From Marinobacterium lacunae (GTDB lineage Bacteria > Pseudomonadota > Gammaproteobacteria > Pseudomonadales > Balneatricaceae), in assembly GCF_000705555.1 (NCBI RefSeq), contig NZ_JMQN01000015.1, forward strand, positions 186,001-250,000: a stretch of 64,000 nt of DNA, given 5' to 3'. Positions 1-8,845 of this stretch are shown here, in pieces; positions within the stretch are counted from its first letter, which is position 1; each line of letters opens with the position of its first letter. The translations under genes and the position numbers were made by a program. Below the pieces are notes generated by a model. That model saw only the letters and a list, made by a program, of their open reading frames with translations, had not been told where the DNA came from and ran no database searches.

Positions 1-7
1 AAGAATC

Positions 8-586
8 ATGTTGAAGAGCAGTGGTGGGGTGTTGTCCCGAGTGGTGTTGGTGGGTGTGTTGTGCCTGACCTCCATGAGTGCACTGGCTGAACTGGCACCG
101 GCCCGTATCGAAGCCTATATCGCCAGCCTTGCCGAGGTAAGAGCAATGGGTGATCAGCTAAAGGCAGAGGGCAAGCAGGATCTGCTGGCGCGCCAGATCA
201 TGCCGCGCGCCGGTGAAGCCTTTGATCCCCATCAGCGTGCAATCCGCGCGCTGAAGCGGGATGAACCGGCTTACTTTGCGCGTCTGGAGAAGAGTGTGCT
301 GACGCAGGGGTTTACCAGCGCCGACAGCTGGGCCCACACCGGCGATCAGATCGTGCTGGCCTACGGCGCGGTGAAAGTCTCGGCCGAAAGTCCGCAGATG
401 CTGGCGCTGGCCGCACAGGGCGGCCCGGAACAGGAGCTGCTGTTGCAGACACTGCCTGCCCAGCAGCGTGCACAATTGCAGCAGGCACTGGTGGTTGCCA
501 AGGCGCTATCCAAGGTGCCCGAGGCCGACAGGCGTGCCGTGCGGCCCTACGTTGGCCAGTTGGATAAGCTGTTTAGTCAGAACTGA
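8..586 (+). CDS. Exported hypothetical protein
   Basis: A 192-residue protein of unknown function. The first 28 residues form a signal peptide: basic start, hydrophobic stretch rich in Val and Leu, and a likely signal peptidase I site after Ala-Leu-Ala. The mature part is mostly helical, rich in Ala, Gln and Leu, with no cysteine or catalytic motif that I recognise, so it is probably a soluble periplasmic protein. The start lies too near the window edge for its ribosome site to be judged, and the gene could begin further upstream. It precedes the hcp control region and need not belong to the T6SS module. Confidence 0.7.
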   Translation: MLKSSGGVLSRVVLVGVLCLTSMSALAELAPARIEAYIASLAEVRAMGDQLKAEGKQDLLARQIMPRAGEAFDPHQRAIRALKRDEPAYFARLEKSVLTQGFTSADSWAHTGDQIVLAYGAVKVSAESPQMLALAAQGGPEQELLLQTLPAQQRAQLQQALVVAKALSKVPEADRRAVRPYVGQLDKLFSQN

Positions 587-649
587 TAGTCCTGGGAGTA
601 CAGGAATAGATGCGTTGACGGTATCCTCTTGAGGGTAACCGGATGGCCC

Positions 650-706
650 GGGCAATTTTTTGCCCGCTGGGCAATATCTTGCTCAATCTCGGGCAAGATT
701 TTGCTC
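650..706 (+). promoter_or_regulatory. Three tandem inverted repeats, probable enhancer for hcp
   Basis: Three copies of GGGCAA-N4-TTGCYC lie at 650-665, 669-684 and 691-706. The first has perfect arms (TTGCCC) and the other two end in TTGCTC. Their starts are 19 and 22 bases apart, about two helical turns. They lie 50 to 107 bases upstream of a sigma-54-type element. Clustered dyads at this distance are typical upstream activating sequences for AAA+ enhancer-binding proteins; VasH is the known activator in Vibrio T6SS. The activator itself is not in this window, so the link to a VasH-like protein is inference. Confidence 0.65.
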
Positions 707-756
707 GATGAAATCGTATGTGATAGAAACCGCTTTAGAAACAATGCTTTGTGGTC

Positions 757-772
757 TGGCATGCCCCTTGCT
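757..772 (+). promoter_or_regulatory. Sigma-54 promoter of hcp
   Basis: The sequence TGGCATGCCCCTTGCT matches the sigma-54 consensus TGGCAC-N5-TTGCW with one mismatch. The invariant GG (-24) and GC (-12) are separated by the required ten bases. Transcription would start near 783, about 55 bases before the hcp start codon. Vibrio cholerae hcp genes are known to be sigma-54 and VasH dependent, which fits the dyads upstream. Confidence 0.75.
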
Positions 773-837
773 TTAACAGGGGCGGGGTTTGGGGATGCAA
801 ACCTCGATCACATCCATATCGGAAAAGGAATTTTTCA

Positions 838-1356
838 ATGCCTACACCCTGTTATATCTCTATCGAAGGTCAGACTCAGGGCCACATCACTGCTGGCGCC
901 TTCACCGCTGAATCCGTGGGTGACATCTTCGTTGAGGGACACGAAGACCAGATGCTGGTACAGGAGTTCAACCATGTCGTCACCGTGCCCACCGATCCTC
1001 AATCCGGTATGCCTTCTGGGCAGCGCGTCCACAAGCCGTTCAAGTTCACCGTAGCGCTGAACAAGGCGGTTCCGCTGTTGTACAACGCGCTCTCCTCCGG
1101 CGAGAAGCTGACCAAGGTTGAGTTGAAGTGGTATCGCACCTCCATCGAAGGCAAGCAGGAACACTTCTTCACCACCAGTCTGGAAGGCGCCACTATCGTC
1201 GATATCAACTGCAACATGCCGCACTGCCAGGATCCGGCAAAAGCGGATTTCACGCAGTTGATCGAGGTTTCCATGGCGTATCGCAAGATCGATTGGGACC
1301 ATGTCAGCGCCGGTACCTCGGGTTCGGACGACTGGCGTAAGCCGATCGAGGCCTGA
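838..1356 (+). CDS. hcp: T6SS tube protein Hcp
   Basis: Hcp (TssD), 172 residues, forms the hexameric rings stacked into the T6SS inner tube; it is secreted and can chaperone effectors. The N terminus (MPTPCYISIEGQTQG), the central HKPFKFTVALNKAVPLL segment and the C-terminal GTSGSDDWRKP closely resemble Vibrio cholerae Hcp, which has the same length. I chose the ATG at 838 because it gives the standard N terminus and follows an AAAAGGAA ribosome site; an in-frame upstream extension has no family support. A strong hairpin follows at 1376-1403, so hcp is probably made at higher levels than vgrG. Confidence 0.97.
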   Translation: MPTPCYISIEGQTQGHITAGAFTAESVGDIFVEGHEDQMLVQEFNHVVTVPTDPQSGMPSGQRVHKPFKFTVALNKAVPLLYNALSSGEKLTKVELKWYRTSIEGKQEHFFTTSLEGATIVDINCNMPHCQDPAKADFTQLIEVSMAYRKIDWDHVSAGTSGSDDWRKPIEA

Positions 1357-1375
1357 TAGGCGCCAGATTCACCTG

Positions 1376-1403
1376 ACCCCGGTATCTGAACAGGTATCGG
1401 GGT
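1376..1403 (+). terminator. Hairpin between hcp and vgrG
   Basis: ACCCCGGTATCTG and CAGGTATCGGGGT can pair over 13 positions with two G-U pairs and only two bases between the arms. A T-rich stretch (TTGGTCGTTTTG) follows. This looks like an intrinsic terminator or attenuator that lets much of the transcription stop after hcp while some continues into vgrG. Confidence 0.7.
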
Positions 1404-1435
1404 TTGGTCGTTTTGCCAGATGACAGGGAGGTTCG

Positions 1436-3529
1436 ATGGCAAGATTGAGCTTTGAAATACGCGTCGATGGATTACCGGACGACGCTCTGATCCTGCGTGA
1501 GTACAAGGGGTGGGAGTCGCTATCCAGTGAACCGCTGGATATCAGGCGTCCGTGCCATGGCTTTTATTATCAGATCGACCTGGCCAGCCGACGCGCTGAT
1601 ATCAAGCCCGATGATGTCGTCGACAAACGTGTCAGTCTGCTGATGCTGAGTGATGGACATGAGGTTCAGCGGGTAAACGGAATTGCACGCAGTTTCAGCC
1701 GCGGTGATAGCGGGCATGCCCATACCTTTTACGCCCTGGAGCTGGTGCCGGCTCTTGAGCGGCTCTCCCTGAGGCAAAACAGCCGAACGTTCCAGCACAA
1801 GAACGTACCTGAGATCGTCTCCATACTGTTGCAGGAAATGGGGATCGAAGACTATGCGTTTGCCCTGAAACGCGAAGGCTCCCCGCGTGAATTCTGTGTG
1901 CAGTATCGGGAGACCGACTTGGATTTCCTGCACCGGCTGATCGCGGAAGAGGGGATCATCTACGCATTTGAGCATCGGGGCGACAGTCACACACTGGTGT
2001 TTACAGATGACAGTGCAGGTCTGCCGTTGTTGGCACACCCCCTCGCCTATAACGCGCAACCCGGTGGTAGCGATGACCGGCCATATGTCAGTGCTCTGAC
2101 CCGCAACTCCCGCGCAGACGTCAGCCATAGTCAGCTCAAGGATTACAGTTTCAAAAAGCCGGCCTACCGCTTTTTACACACGGCTCATGCCAGCGAGATC
2201 GACTATCAGATTGCTGATCGCTATGAACATTATGATTACCCCGGTCGTTACAAGCAGGATGTCAGTGGCAAGGTGTTTAGCCGTATCCGCCTCGAGTATC
2301 TGCGCCGCGAGTCCGAAACTGCGCTTGGCAAAAGCAATGCACCGAATGTGCGGGCCGGCACGCGCTTTAAGCTGGCGGATCACCCTGATACCGCAGCTAA
2401 TCGTGATTGGCTGGTGGTGTTTATCGAACATCAGGGGAGCCAGCACCAAGCGCTGGAAGAGGCGGGCGGACAAGGCATGACCCGCTATACCAACCGTTTT
2501 ACGCTGATTCCGGCTCATCGTCGCTGGCAGGGGTGTCCACAACCCAGGCCTCAGGTCGATGGGCCGTGTGTTGCCGTGGTTGTGGGGCCGCCGGGTGAAG
2601 AGATCCACTGCGATGAGCATGGTCGGGTCAAGGTTCATTTTCACTGGGATCGCTACAGCAACGGAGATGATCGTTCCAGCTGCTGGGTGCGTGTTTCACA
2701 GGGATGGGCAGGTGCGCAGTACGGCACCATGGCGATCCCGCGGATAGGGCATGAGGTGATTGTCTCTTTTCTGAATGGCGATCCGGACCAGCCGATTGTG
2801 ACCGGCCGCGTTTACCATGCGGCCAACCGGCCACCCTATCCATTGCCGGAGCACAAAACCAAAACCGTCATTCGCACCGAAACCCATGGAGGACAGGGGT
2901 TTAACGAGCTGAGCTTCGAAGATCAGGCCAGCCGGGAGATGATCTATCTACATGCGCAGAAAGATTATGAAGGGCGTATCGAACATGATCACAGCACCAG
3001 TGTCGGTCACGACCAACATCTGAATATTGAGCACGACCGGTTCAGCCGTGTACAGGGCAATGACCACCTCAGCGTAGACGGGGAACAGCGCCTGCATGTT
3101 AAACAGAATCGCAGCGTGGAAGTCGACAGCTCTCTGCATCAGAAGGTCGGCAATAAAACCAGTCTGGTCAGTGGCAGTGAGATTCATATCAAGGCGGGCA
3201 GTAAAGTCGTGCTGGAGGCCGGGGCTGAAATCACCCTAAAGGCTGGTGGTAGCTTTATCAAGATCGACCCGGCCGGCGTTCATCTGGTTGGGTCTGCGAT
3301 TAATCTCAACTCCGGCGGCAATCCGGGAAAAGGGGCTGGTTACGGCGGACAGACCGCCTTGTTACCCAACGGTGTAGGTGCACCGGATACACCGGGCGAA
3401 CTTCAGGTGGCGGACATTCTGGCCTCCCAAACCGCCATGGATCCACTGTTGAAAAGCCGACAGCTTGAAGCGTTGAAAGGTAAAGAGCCCGTATGCGAAG
3501 TGTGTGATACAGCAAACAGCTCGAAGTAA
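1436..3529 (+). CDS. vgrG: T6SS spike protein VgrG
   Basis: VgrG (TssI), 697 residues, trimerises as the spike on the Hcp tube. Residues 1 to about 350 are the gp27-like base (typical VgrG motif near LDFLHRLIAEEGIIYAFEH). Residues about 375-460 are the gp5 OB-fold (GRVKVHFHWDR, SCWVRVSQGWAG, IPRIGHEVIVSFLNGDPDQP). After that comes a beta-helical needle of short repeats (residues about 475-630). The tail is short, with Cys-x2-Cys near the end, and has no added enzyme domain, so this is a cargo-carrying rather than evolved VgrG. It is followed without a gap by the DUF4123 adaptor, whose ATG overlaps the last base of its stop codon. Confidence 0.96.
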   Translation: MARLSFEIRVDGLPDDALILREYKGWESLSSEPLDIRRPCHGFYYQIDLASRRADIKPDDVVDKRVSLLMLSDGHEVQRVNGIARSFSRGDSGHAHTFYALELVPALERLSLRQNSRTFQHKNVPEIVSILLQEMGIEDYAFALKREGSPREFCVQYRETDLDFLHRLIAEEGIIYAFEHRGDSHTLVFTDDSAGLPLLAHPLAYNAQPGGSDDRPYVSALTRNSRADVSHSQLKDYSFKKPAYRFLHTAHASEIDYQIADRYEHYDYPGRYKQDVSGKVFSRIRLEYLRRESETALGKSNAPNVRAGTRFKLADHPDTAANRDWLVVFIEHQGSQHQALEEAGGQGMTRYTNRFTLIPAHRRWQGCPQPRPQVDGPCVAVVVGPPGEEIHCDEHGRVKVHFHWDRYSNGDDRSSCWVRVSQGWAGAQYGTMAIPRIGHEVIVSFLNGDPDQPIVTGRVYHAANRPPYPLPEHKTKTVIRTETHGGQGFNELSFEDQASREMIYLHAQKDYEGRIEHDHSTSVGHDQHLNIEHDRFSRVQGNDHLSVDGEQRLHVKQNRSVEVDSSLHQKVGNKTSLVSGSEIHIKAGSKVVLEAGAEITLKAGGSFIKIDPAGVHLVGSAINLNSGGNPGKGAGYGGQTALLPNGVGAPDTPGELQVADILASQTAMDPLLKSRQLEALKGKEPVCEVCDTANSSK

Positions 3530-4398
3530 TGGAGTTCAGTCTGATGGAAGGGAATCTTATCAGTACGGTGCCAGCGTTCGATCGGGCACACACGCAGCAG
3601 CTATACCTGATCGTTGATGGTGGGCAGATCGAAGACCTTGCTCCACAGCTCTACGCGCTGGAGGGTGAACTGGAGATGGAGTTCATCTACCTCAAGGCCC
3701 CTTACGACCATCTGATGGAGGTATCTCCCTGCGTTATTCGTGCCACTGAGCCGGTCAAAGAATGGTTTCTTGAGCAGAACGCGCCGACGGCAGGCTACCT
3801 TTTTGCCTCCAGCCAGACGCTTGAGGCTGTAGCGTCATTGTTTCGCGCGATCATCGAAGTGGAGTCACCGCTGGGCAGCAACGTGTTTCTCAAAATGGCG
3901 CACTCCGAAGTAGCACATATTCTGCTGGAAACCCGCACTCCAGCCCTCTGGATGATCGTTGAGACTGGGTGGCTGCCCACCCGTTACGGCTGGCAATATG
4001 CTGAGCGTCCAACGGACCTTGCACTCGACGTATCGCACCCTATCAAACTGACAGACGATCAGTGGCAACGCTTCGGAGCAATCAGCTGGCGTAATCGCCT
4101 GGAAGAGGTTCAAGCGCACCTGCGGCACTATTTCCCCCAGTGTCTGGATAGGGTTGCAAGACCGGAGAGTTGGATAGCACACCATGCAGAGACAGCCTAC
4201 AACAAGGGCTTCACCACCCTGCAGGAGCAGCTGATCTACTTCAACATCCTGGGTTGGCTTGGTGATGACGCCTTCACCGATCGTTACCCCGACATTCAGG
4301 ACCTGATCGAAACCCGCTCAGCACGTACGCCCGGTCAGCGCCTGGAACAGGCTGCCATACTTGCCGAACGCTATACGCATAAGGAAATGCACACATGA
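3529..4398 (+). CDS. DUF4123 T6SS effector adaptor (VasW/TEC-like)
   Basis: A 289-residue protein with a DUF4123-type N-terminal half (residues about 20-145: hydrophobic strand LYLIVDGG, then YLFAS and FLKMAHSEV-like segments). DUF4123 proteins (VasW, Tap/TEC) load a specific effector onto VgrG and are not themselves secreted toxins. Position supports this: it overlaps vgrG by one base and overlaps the effector gene by four bases (ATGA), in the same order as Vibrio vgrG2-vasW-vasX. A second possible start at 3544 would drop five residues. The C-terminal half probably contacts the effector, but I see no motif in it. Confidence 0.85.
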   Translation: MEFSLMEGNLISTVPAFDRAHTQQLYLIVDGGQIEDLAPQLYALEGELEMEFIYLKAPYDHLMEVSPCVIRATEPVKEWFLEQNAPTAGYLFASSQTLEAVASLFRAIIEVESPLGSNVFLKMAHSEVAHILLETRTPALWMIVETGWLPTRYGWQYAERPTDLALDVSHPIKLTDDQWQRFGAISWRNRLEEVQAHLRHYFPQCLDRVARPESWIAHHAETAYNKGFTTLQEQLIYFNILGWLGDDAFTDRYPDIQDLIETRSARTPGQRLEQAAILAERYTHKEMHT

Positions 4399-7300
4399 AT
4401 ACGTCCGTCAGCGGCCCCATCGCTGCCGCCCTCAGCGCCTCAATACGGGATGTGAAAGATCCTCTCCAGCCGTGCCCGTTTAAGAAAAAGACCATCCAGC
4501 TGCTACCGCTGCGTTACGGTTTGGTCGAGTCTCCCGTGTCGCAGCAGGCTGTTGTTCTTCCATATGAGACCCAATCCAAACCGTTGGGGATACGCCTTCT
4601 CAGGGATGGTTGGTTGTATGTGGTGTTGTCTCACGGTGACCAGCAATGGCTGATGCACGAATACCGTGTGGAGAAGGGTTTGGTAAGCAAGCTGCTGTGG
4701 AAAGATGCAGAGGTTGCCGCGGATATTCGCACCCATTCAGTCGGTGAAGCGAAACTGATTTTCCCGGCTAACACCACACTGTATGTCACCTACTCGGAGG
4801 TGCAGTGGACGGCGGCGAAGTGTTCACAGGTGATCGGCAGCGCCCGCGACCGGGAGGCCTTCATGCAGCGGGTCAGTCTTTCATCCATCAACGCTAGCAG
4901 CGGTGGCAAAGACCTCCTTACAGAACAGCAAGCACGGAACGTCATTGCCGAGGTCGCCGAAGCCGAAGGCGACAATAAAACTAACGATGACGTTACCCCC
5001 TACGTCTGGGAGCACACACCTCTGTATCGGCATGTCGGCTTCGAGCAGATCCGCCAACAGGCATCGACACATCCTGACGATCACCTCTATCTGGTACTTG
5101 AAGACGACATCGGCGTACTGCGTGATCTCGCCGCCTACCAGGACAAGGTCGTGGAGTGGATAGGCGACTGGCAATCCGATGACACCCGCCACCAGAAATA
5201 TGTCGAGGGCTGCTATATCGAATCCCAGCTCGATCTGGCACCTGATCGTATCGACAAACTTGCCCTGGCGTTGGGGGATCAATCGTTCGTCAAGGATCTC
5301 GACGCCCGGCAGAAACAGGCGCTGGAGGACTGGATAGAGGCTTGGGATAAATACAGTGACGACATGAGCCGGCCGGTGGTGGGAGAAAAGTTCCGCGAGA
5401 TGGAACGGCTGCTTGGTCCCGAATTGATGAGCAAGCATGAGGGTACGCTGTTTGCCATCAAGGATCGGTTCTTGGAGCAAGCGGAAGGCGTCTCATGGTG
5501 GAAGGCGCTCTGGAGCGGCAATGCCGGTACTGACGGTATCGAAGACCTGATTGATCGCGAAGCGATGGAAGCTTTCCTTGCCGAGGAGCGCAAAAAGCTT
5601 CAGCACTGGCACCGGTTGCTCGACAGCATCAGCGACGATCGCACCGCGCTGTTCAGCCGCTTCTACACCGCCGCTTGGTACTTCGACCCAAGCAGCAGCG
5701 AACAGATCCAGGCGGCACTGGCCGCGGAGTACGGCTGCATCAAGGATATCTGCCGCAGCGACAAGGCCACGCAGCAGGTCGCTGACACCCTGAACCGCAT
5801 GCCCTGGGTGCTCTACTCGATGCTCTATACCCTGCCGAAAGCACAGCTGGACAAGACGACCAAGGATATCGGGGAACGGCTCAAGGGCGTTGGCGACCTG
5901 ATTGAGCGCGATGAGTCCCGACAGGCGCTCGCCGATATCAGCGCTCAACTCAACAGCCTGGTTCGTACGCTCCAACCGACGTTCGACATCATCGCCTTCG
6001 ATGCGCAACTGTCCGCGTTCAGCGAACTCAACGACTCCGCCTATGCACCGGCGAACACCGTCGGCATGGCGGAAAAGGCGCAAAAACTGCTTGGCGAGCT
6101 GTCGACCGAACGCCAGTTCGATCCCTCCAACGTACTGCGCAATCTCAAGGATGCCGAGTGGCTGTCGATCCTTAAGGCGTATGACAGCAGTGGCATCACC
6201 ATCGAGTTGGCTACAGAAGCCGAGGTCAAGATCTTCAAGGACCGTGTCGATGAAGCCGGCGCTATCAGAAACACCAACCGACGGCTGAAAAACAGATTGA
6301 GGGAGCTCAAGATTCGACTGCGACGCGAAGGTGGAATCGACGTGCGAATTGCGCAGATGGAGAGCGAGTTTCGCGCCAATCAGCAACGGCTGAGTGAGCT
6401 GGAACCGAAGATCGCTGCCGGCATGAGTCCCTTTGGCACCGAAGCCGGACGAATCGGCTACCGGATACAGGGCCTGACCCCACATCAGCATCAGGAGCTG
6501 GAGAAAATCAGCACCGGCGAACGGGTGAATCCGAATCAGCGCCTGTTGCAACCGGGCGTGCTGGATGGGCTGGCGGTGATCATTGCGGTGTGTCAGATAT
6601 GGATCGCGGTAAGAACTTTTAACGAGTTCGGGAATGATAGTTTGACCGCGAGAACGTCTAAATTGGACGTAGTACGAGATATCACCAATGCATTGGGTGC
6701 TAGCTTTGCCGCTGGCTATGGCCTATGGGCCGGTCGCAATATGAACGCAATCAAGGAGTTCACTTCCGCCACGCAGAAACTGGTCTATGGCGTTCAGTTA
6801 GGGCGCATGGCGACCTACTTGGGAGGATCCGCTTACTTTTTCTCACTCGCGTCATCGGGGATAAAAGTGTGGCAAGCCTACGCGGCCTATCAGGACGCCC
6901 TGCGACGCGGCGATCGACAGGCCCTGATTAAGGCCGGGATGGCGATCGGCACCGAAGGAACGCTGACAGCGATGAACGGCTACGGCCTTGGGCGCAGTCT
7001 GGTCACAGTGATGCGTGTCACCCTTGCCAGCCCGGGCAGCAAGGCGGCGATCTGGGCAACGGAGGGGATGAGACTGCTCTCGCTCGGCGCCCGCCTCAAC
7101 CTGATCGGCATCGCCGTAAGCGCCGTGCAGCTGGGGACGACGGTCTGGATCAACCATAACCACCTCACGCCCTATATGCAGTGGTTCAAGCAGAGCCGTT
7201 GGGGCCAGGAACCGATGGCACGCACGTTACCGCAGAGCAATCTGGCGCTGGCACGAATCACAGCGCGTCCCAGAGTTGATATCGAGGCACTGACCAAAGG

Positions 7301-7700
7301 TCATGTACTCACGTTCGAACTGCCCGCCATCCCTTTCGAAGAGCTGGACCGGGCGGAGGTGAAAATCGCGCTCTACTGGTTGATTGATGCCCAACGCAAC
7401 GACTGGCAGCCCTGGACACAAAAGTTGCAGCAGCAGTGGCTATTGCTGAGCGGACCGGGGGAAGGGCTGAAAATGGGCTTGGCGCTCTATCCCGAGGAGG
7501 TCAACGCCGGCCACGGTATCGGCATCGAACTGCACTATAAGCCTGTGCCGGAGGCAAGTGCGGACGACGTGCTGCGCTTTCAGACCGACAGCCTGAACCG
7601 GATCGGACAACTGCAGGAGGTTGCCCTGCTCAAGGTGCGCGACCCGAGCAGCACCAACCTGCTGCCGCTGACAACGCAGACGATCACCCAAGTCATTTAG
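4395..7700 (+). CDS. VasX-like T6SS pore-forming effector
   Basis: A 1101-residue protein close in length to Vibrio VasX (about 1085). The N terminus (CPFKKKTIQLLPLRYGLVE, then RLLRDGWLYVV) resembles the VasX N-terminal domain found in BTH_I2691-type effectors, which marks T6SS cargo. The middle is long and helical, with a charged coiled coil at about residues 615-680. Residues about 715-925 hold several hydrophobic segments, consistent with a colicin-like, membrane-inserting region. The C-terminal 180 residues are soluble. VasX is known to permeabilise inner membranes of bacterial and eukaryotic targets; activity here is inferred. The gene overlaps its adaptor and is followed by four membrane proteins that are candidate immunity factors. 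Confidence 0.85.
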   Translation: MNTSVSGPIAAALSASIRDVKDPLQPCPFKKKTIQLLPLRYGLVESPVSQQAVVLPYETQSKPLGIRLLRDGWLYVVLSHGDQQWLMHEYRVEKGLVSKLLWKDAEVAADIRTHSVGEAKLIFPANTTLYVTYSEVQWTAAKCSQVIGSARDREAFMQRVSLSSINASSGGKDLLTEQQARNVIAEVAEAEGDNKTNDDVTPYVWEHTPLYRHVGFEQIRQQASTHPDDHLYLVLEDDIGVLRDLAAYQDKVVEWIGDWQSDDTRHQKYVEGCYIESQLDLAPDRIDKLALALGDQSFVKDLDARQKQALEDWIEAWDKYSDDMSRPVVGEKFREMERLLGPELMSKHEGTLFAIKDRFLEQAEGVSWWKALWSGNAGTDGIEDLIDREAMEAFLAEERKKLQHWHRLLDSISDDRTALFSRFYTAAWYFDPSSSEQIQAALAAEYGCIKDICRSDKATQQVADTLNRMPWVLYSMLYTLPKAQLDKTTKDIGERLKGVGDLIERDESRQALADISAQLNSLVRTLQPTFDIIAFDAQLSAFSELNDSAYAPANTVGMAEKAQKLLGELSTERQFDPSNVLRNLKDAEWLSILKAYDSSGITIELATEAEVKIFKDRVDEAGAIRNTNRRLKNRLRELKIRLRREGGIDVRIAQMESEFRANQQRLSELEPKIAAGMSPFGTEAGRIGYRIQGLTPHQHQELEKISTGERVNPNQRLLQPGVLDGLAVIIAVCQIWIAVRTFNEFGNDSLTARTSKLDVVRDITNALGASFAAGYGLWAGRNMNAIKEFTSATQKLVYGVQLGRMATYLGGSAYFFSLASSGIKVWQAYAAYQDALRRGDRQALIKAGMAIGTEGTLTAMNGYGLGRSLVTVMRVTLASPGSKAAIWATEGMRLLSLGARLNLIGIAVSAVQLGTTVWINHNHLTPYMQWFKQSRWGQEPMARTLPQSNLALARITARPRVDIEALTKGHVLTFELPAIPFEELDRAEVKIALYWLIDAQRNDWQPWTQKLQQQWLLLSGPGEGLKMGLALYPEEVNAGHGIGIELHYKPVPEASADDVLRFQTDSLNRIGQLQEVALLKVRDPSSTNLLPLTTQTITQVI

Positions 7701-7708
7701 GAAAGATC

Positions 7709-8845
7709 ATGAGCAGACAAAAACCAGCCGCCCCGGACAGCGATGCGCTGGAGCTGAAGGAGCGCCCGCCCCACGCCGGCGAGGTCCGCAAGCACATCTG
7801 GGGCGAGGCGATGTTCTTCTCCCCCCGCCCCCTGCCCACCTGGGCGCCCAAGGAGGGGCGCATGGCCGCCGGCGAGGTGATGGCGGTCAACGACACCTAT
7901 ATGGATATCGGCCAGAGCAACTATGGCAAGGCGTTTCAAGTGCAGGTGGGCATTGGAATATTGATGACCGGGTTCTGGGTGTTTTTTCTGATTATTGTCG
8001 CCATGAGTCTGAAGCTCGTGGCTGCACATAACCATGAGCACCGTTTCTTTTACTATTTCCGGGAAGGAGTGGAAGAGCTCTATCTCCCCCTCGGATCCAT
8101 TTTTCTGCTTGCTGGTGCCATCGTCCTATATGCCATCCTCTACACCACCTTCCGCAAGTCCCGCCAGCGCCCGCTGCGCCTGAACCGCCAGCGCCGTGAG
8201 GTGTGCTTTTTCCCCAAGGGCAGCGACGAACCGGTCATCTGCCCCTGGGAAGAGGTGGTAGCCTGGGTCGCGCTGAGCACCGGCTCTACCGGCACCAACC
8301 TGATGCAAAGCATCACCTTCGGTATGGCGCTGCCCTACGACAACGGCGAGAACTACTGGTTGCTGCATCAGGACGTCATGTTGGTGACCCAGGCGCAGGA
8401 GGCCTGGGAGACGATGCGCCGCTATATGGATGAAGGCCCGGAGTGCTGGCCGCGTCCCATGCCGCCCGAGACCCGCGCCACCTTCGATGCGGAACGGCGC
8501 AAGCGGCATGAGATGTACCGTCGCGGTGAAAAAAGCTGGTTCCGCTCAAGACGCGGCGATATCGGCTACTCCCGGCTGAGCATGGTCTGGTTCTATTTCT
8601 ATAACCTGTTCTGCTTCTGGAAGTTTCCGTATTGGGTGGCAGAGTGGGATCAGAAGTACAGTATGAAGCCGATGCCCGCGAGCATCGATGAATGGTCTGC
8701 ACCACTGCCGGAAGAGCAGTGGACCAAGCCCAGCCCGGAACTGCTAAAGGAGAAGGCTGCGCTGGAGCGGTTCTACCGCGAGGCGCGCGGGACTATCCAT
8801 GATTTCTACCGCGCCCGACAGGTGGCGGATGTGGAGCCGGTCTGA
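7709..8845 (+). CDS. Putative T6SS immunity membrane protein, copy A
   Basis: First of four tandem paralogs (378 residues). Residues 1-80 are soluble; two membrane segments at about 81-103 and 126-147 enclose a loop of some 22 residues; a long soluble C-terminal part follows, with another aromatic hydrophobic patch near WFYFYNLFCFWKFPYW. It resembles membrane proteins annotated as DUF6708 beside other T6SS effectors, but I am not sure of that family name. Its place directly behind a VasX-like effector suggests that it protects the inner membrane, as TsiV2 does in Vibrio, although TsiV2 is shorter and not evidently related. This copy has the most divergent N terminus (MSRQKPAAPD). The start follows a GAAAG ribosome site. 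Confidence 0.75.
   Translation: MSRQKPAAPDSDALELKERPPHAGEVRKHIWGEAMFFSPRPLPTWAPKEGRMAAGEVMAVNDTYMDIGQSNYGKAFQVQVGIGILMTGFWVFFLIIVAMSLKLVAAHNHEHRFFYYFREGVEELYLPLGSIFLLAGAIVLYAILYTTFRKSRQRPLRLNRQRREVCFFPKGSDEPVICPWEEVVAWVALSTGSTGTNLMQSITFGMALPYDNGENYWLLHQDVMLVTQAQEAWETMRRYMDEGPECWPRPMPPETRATFDAERRKRHEMYRRGEKSWFRSRRGDIGYSRLSMVWFYFYNLFCFWKFPYWVAEWDQKYSMKPMPASIDEWSAPLPEEQWTKPSPELLKEKAALERFYREARGTIHDFYRARQVADVEPV

Noticed and set aside
629-1054. Alternative frames overlapping hcp and its control region
   Set aside because: They overlap the clear Hcp coding frame or the enhancer region and have no family features.
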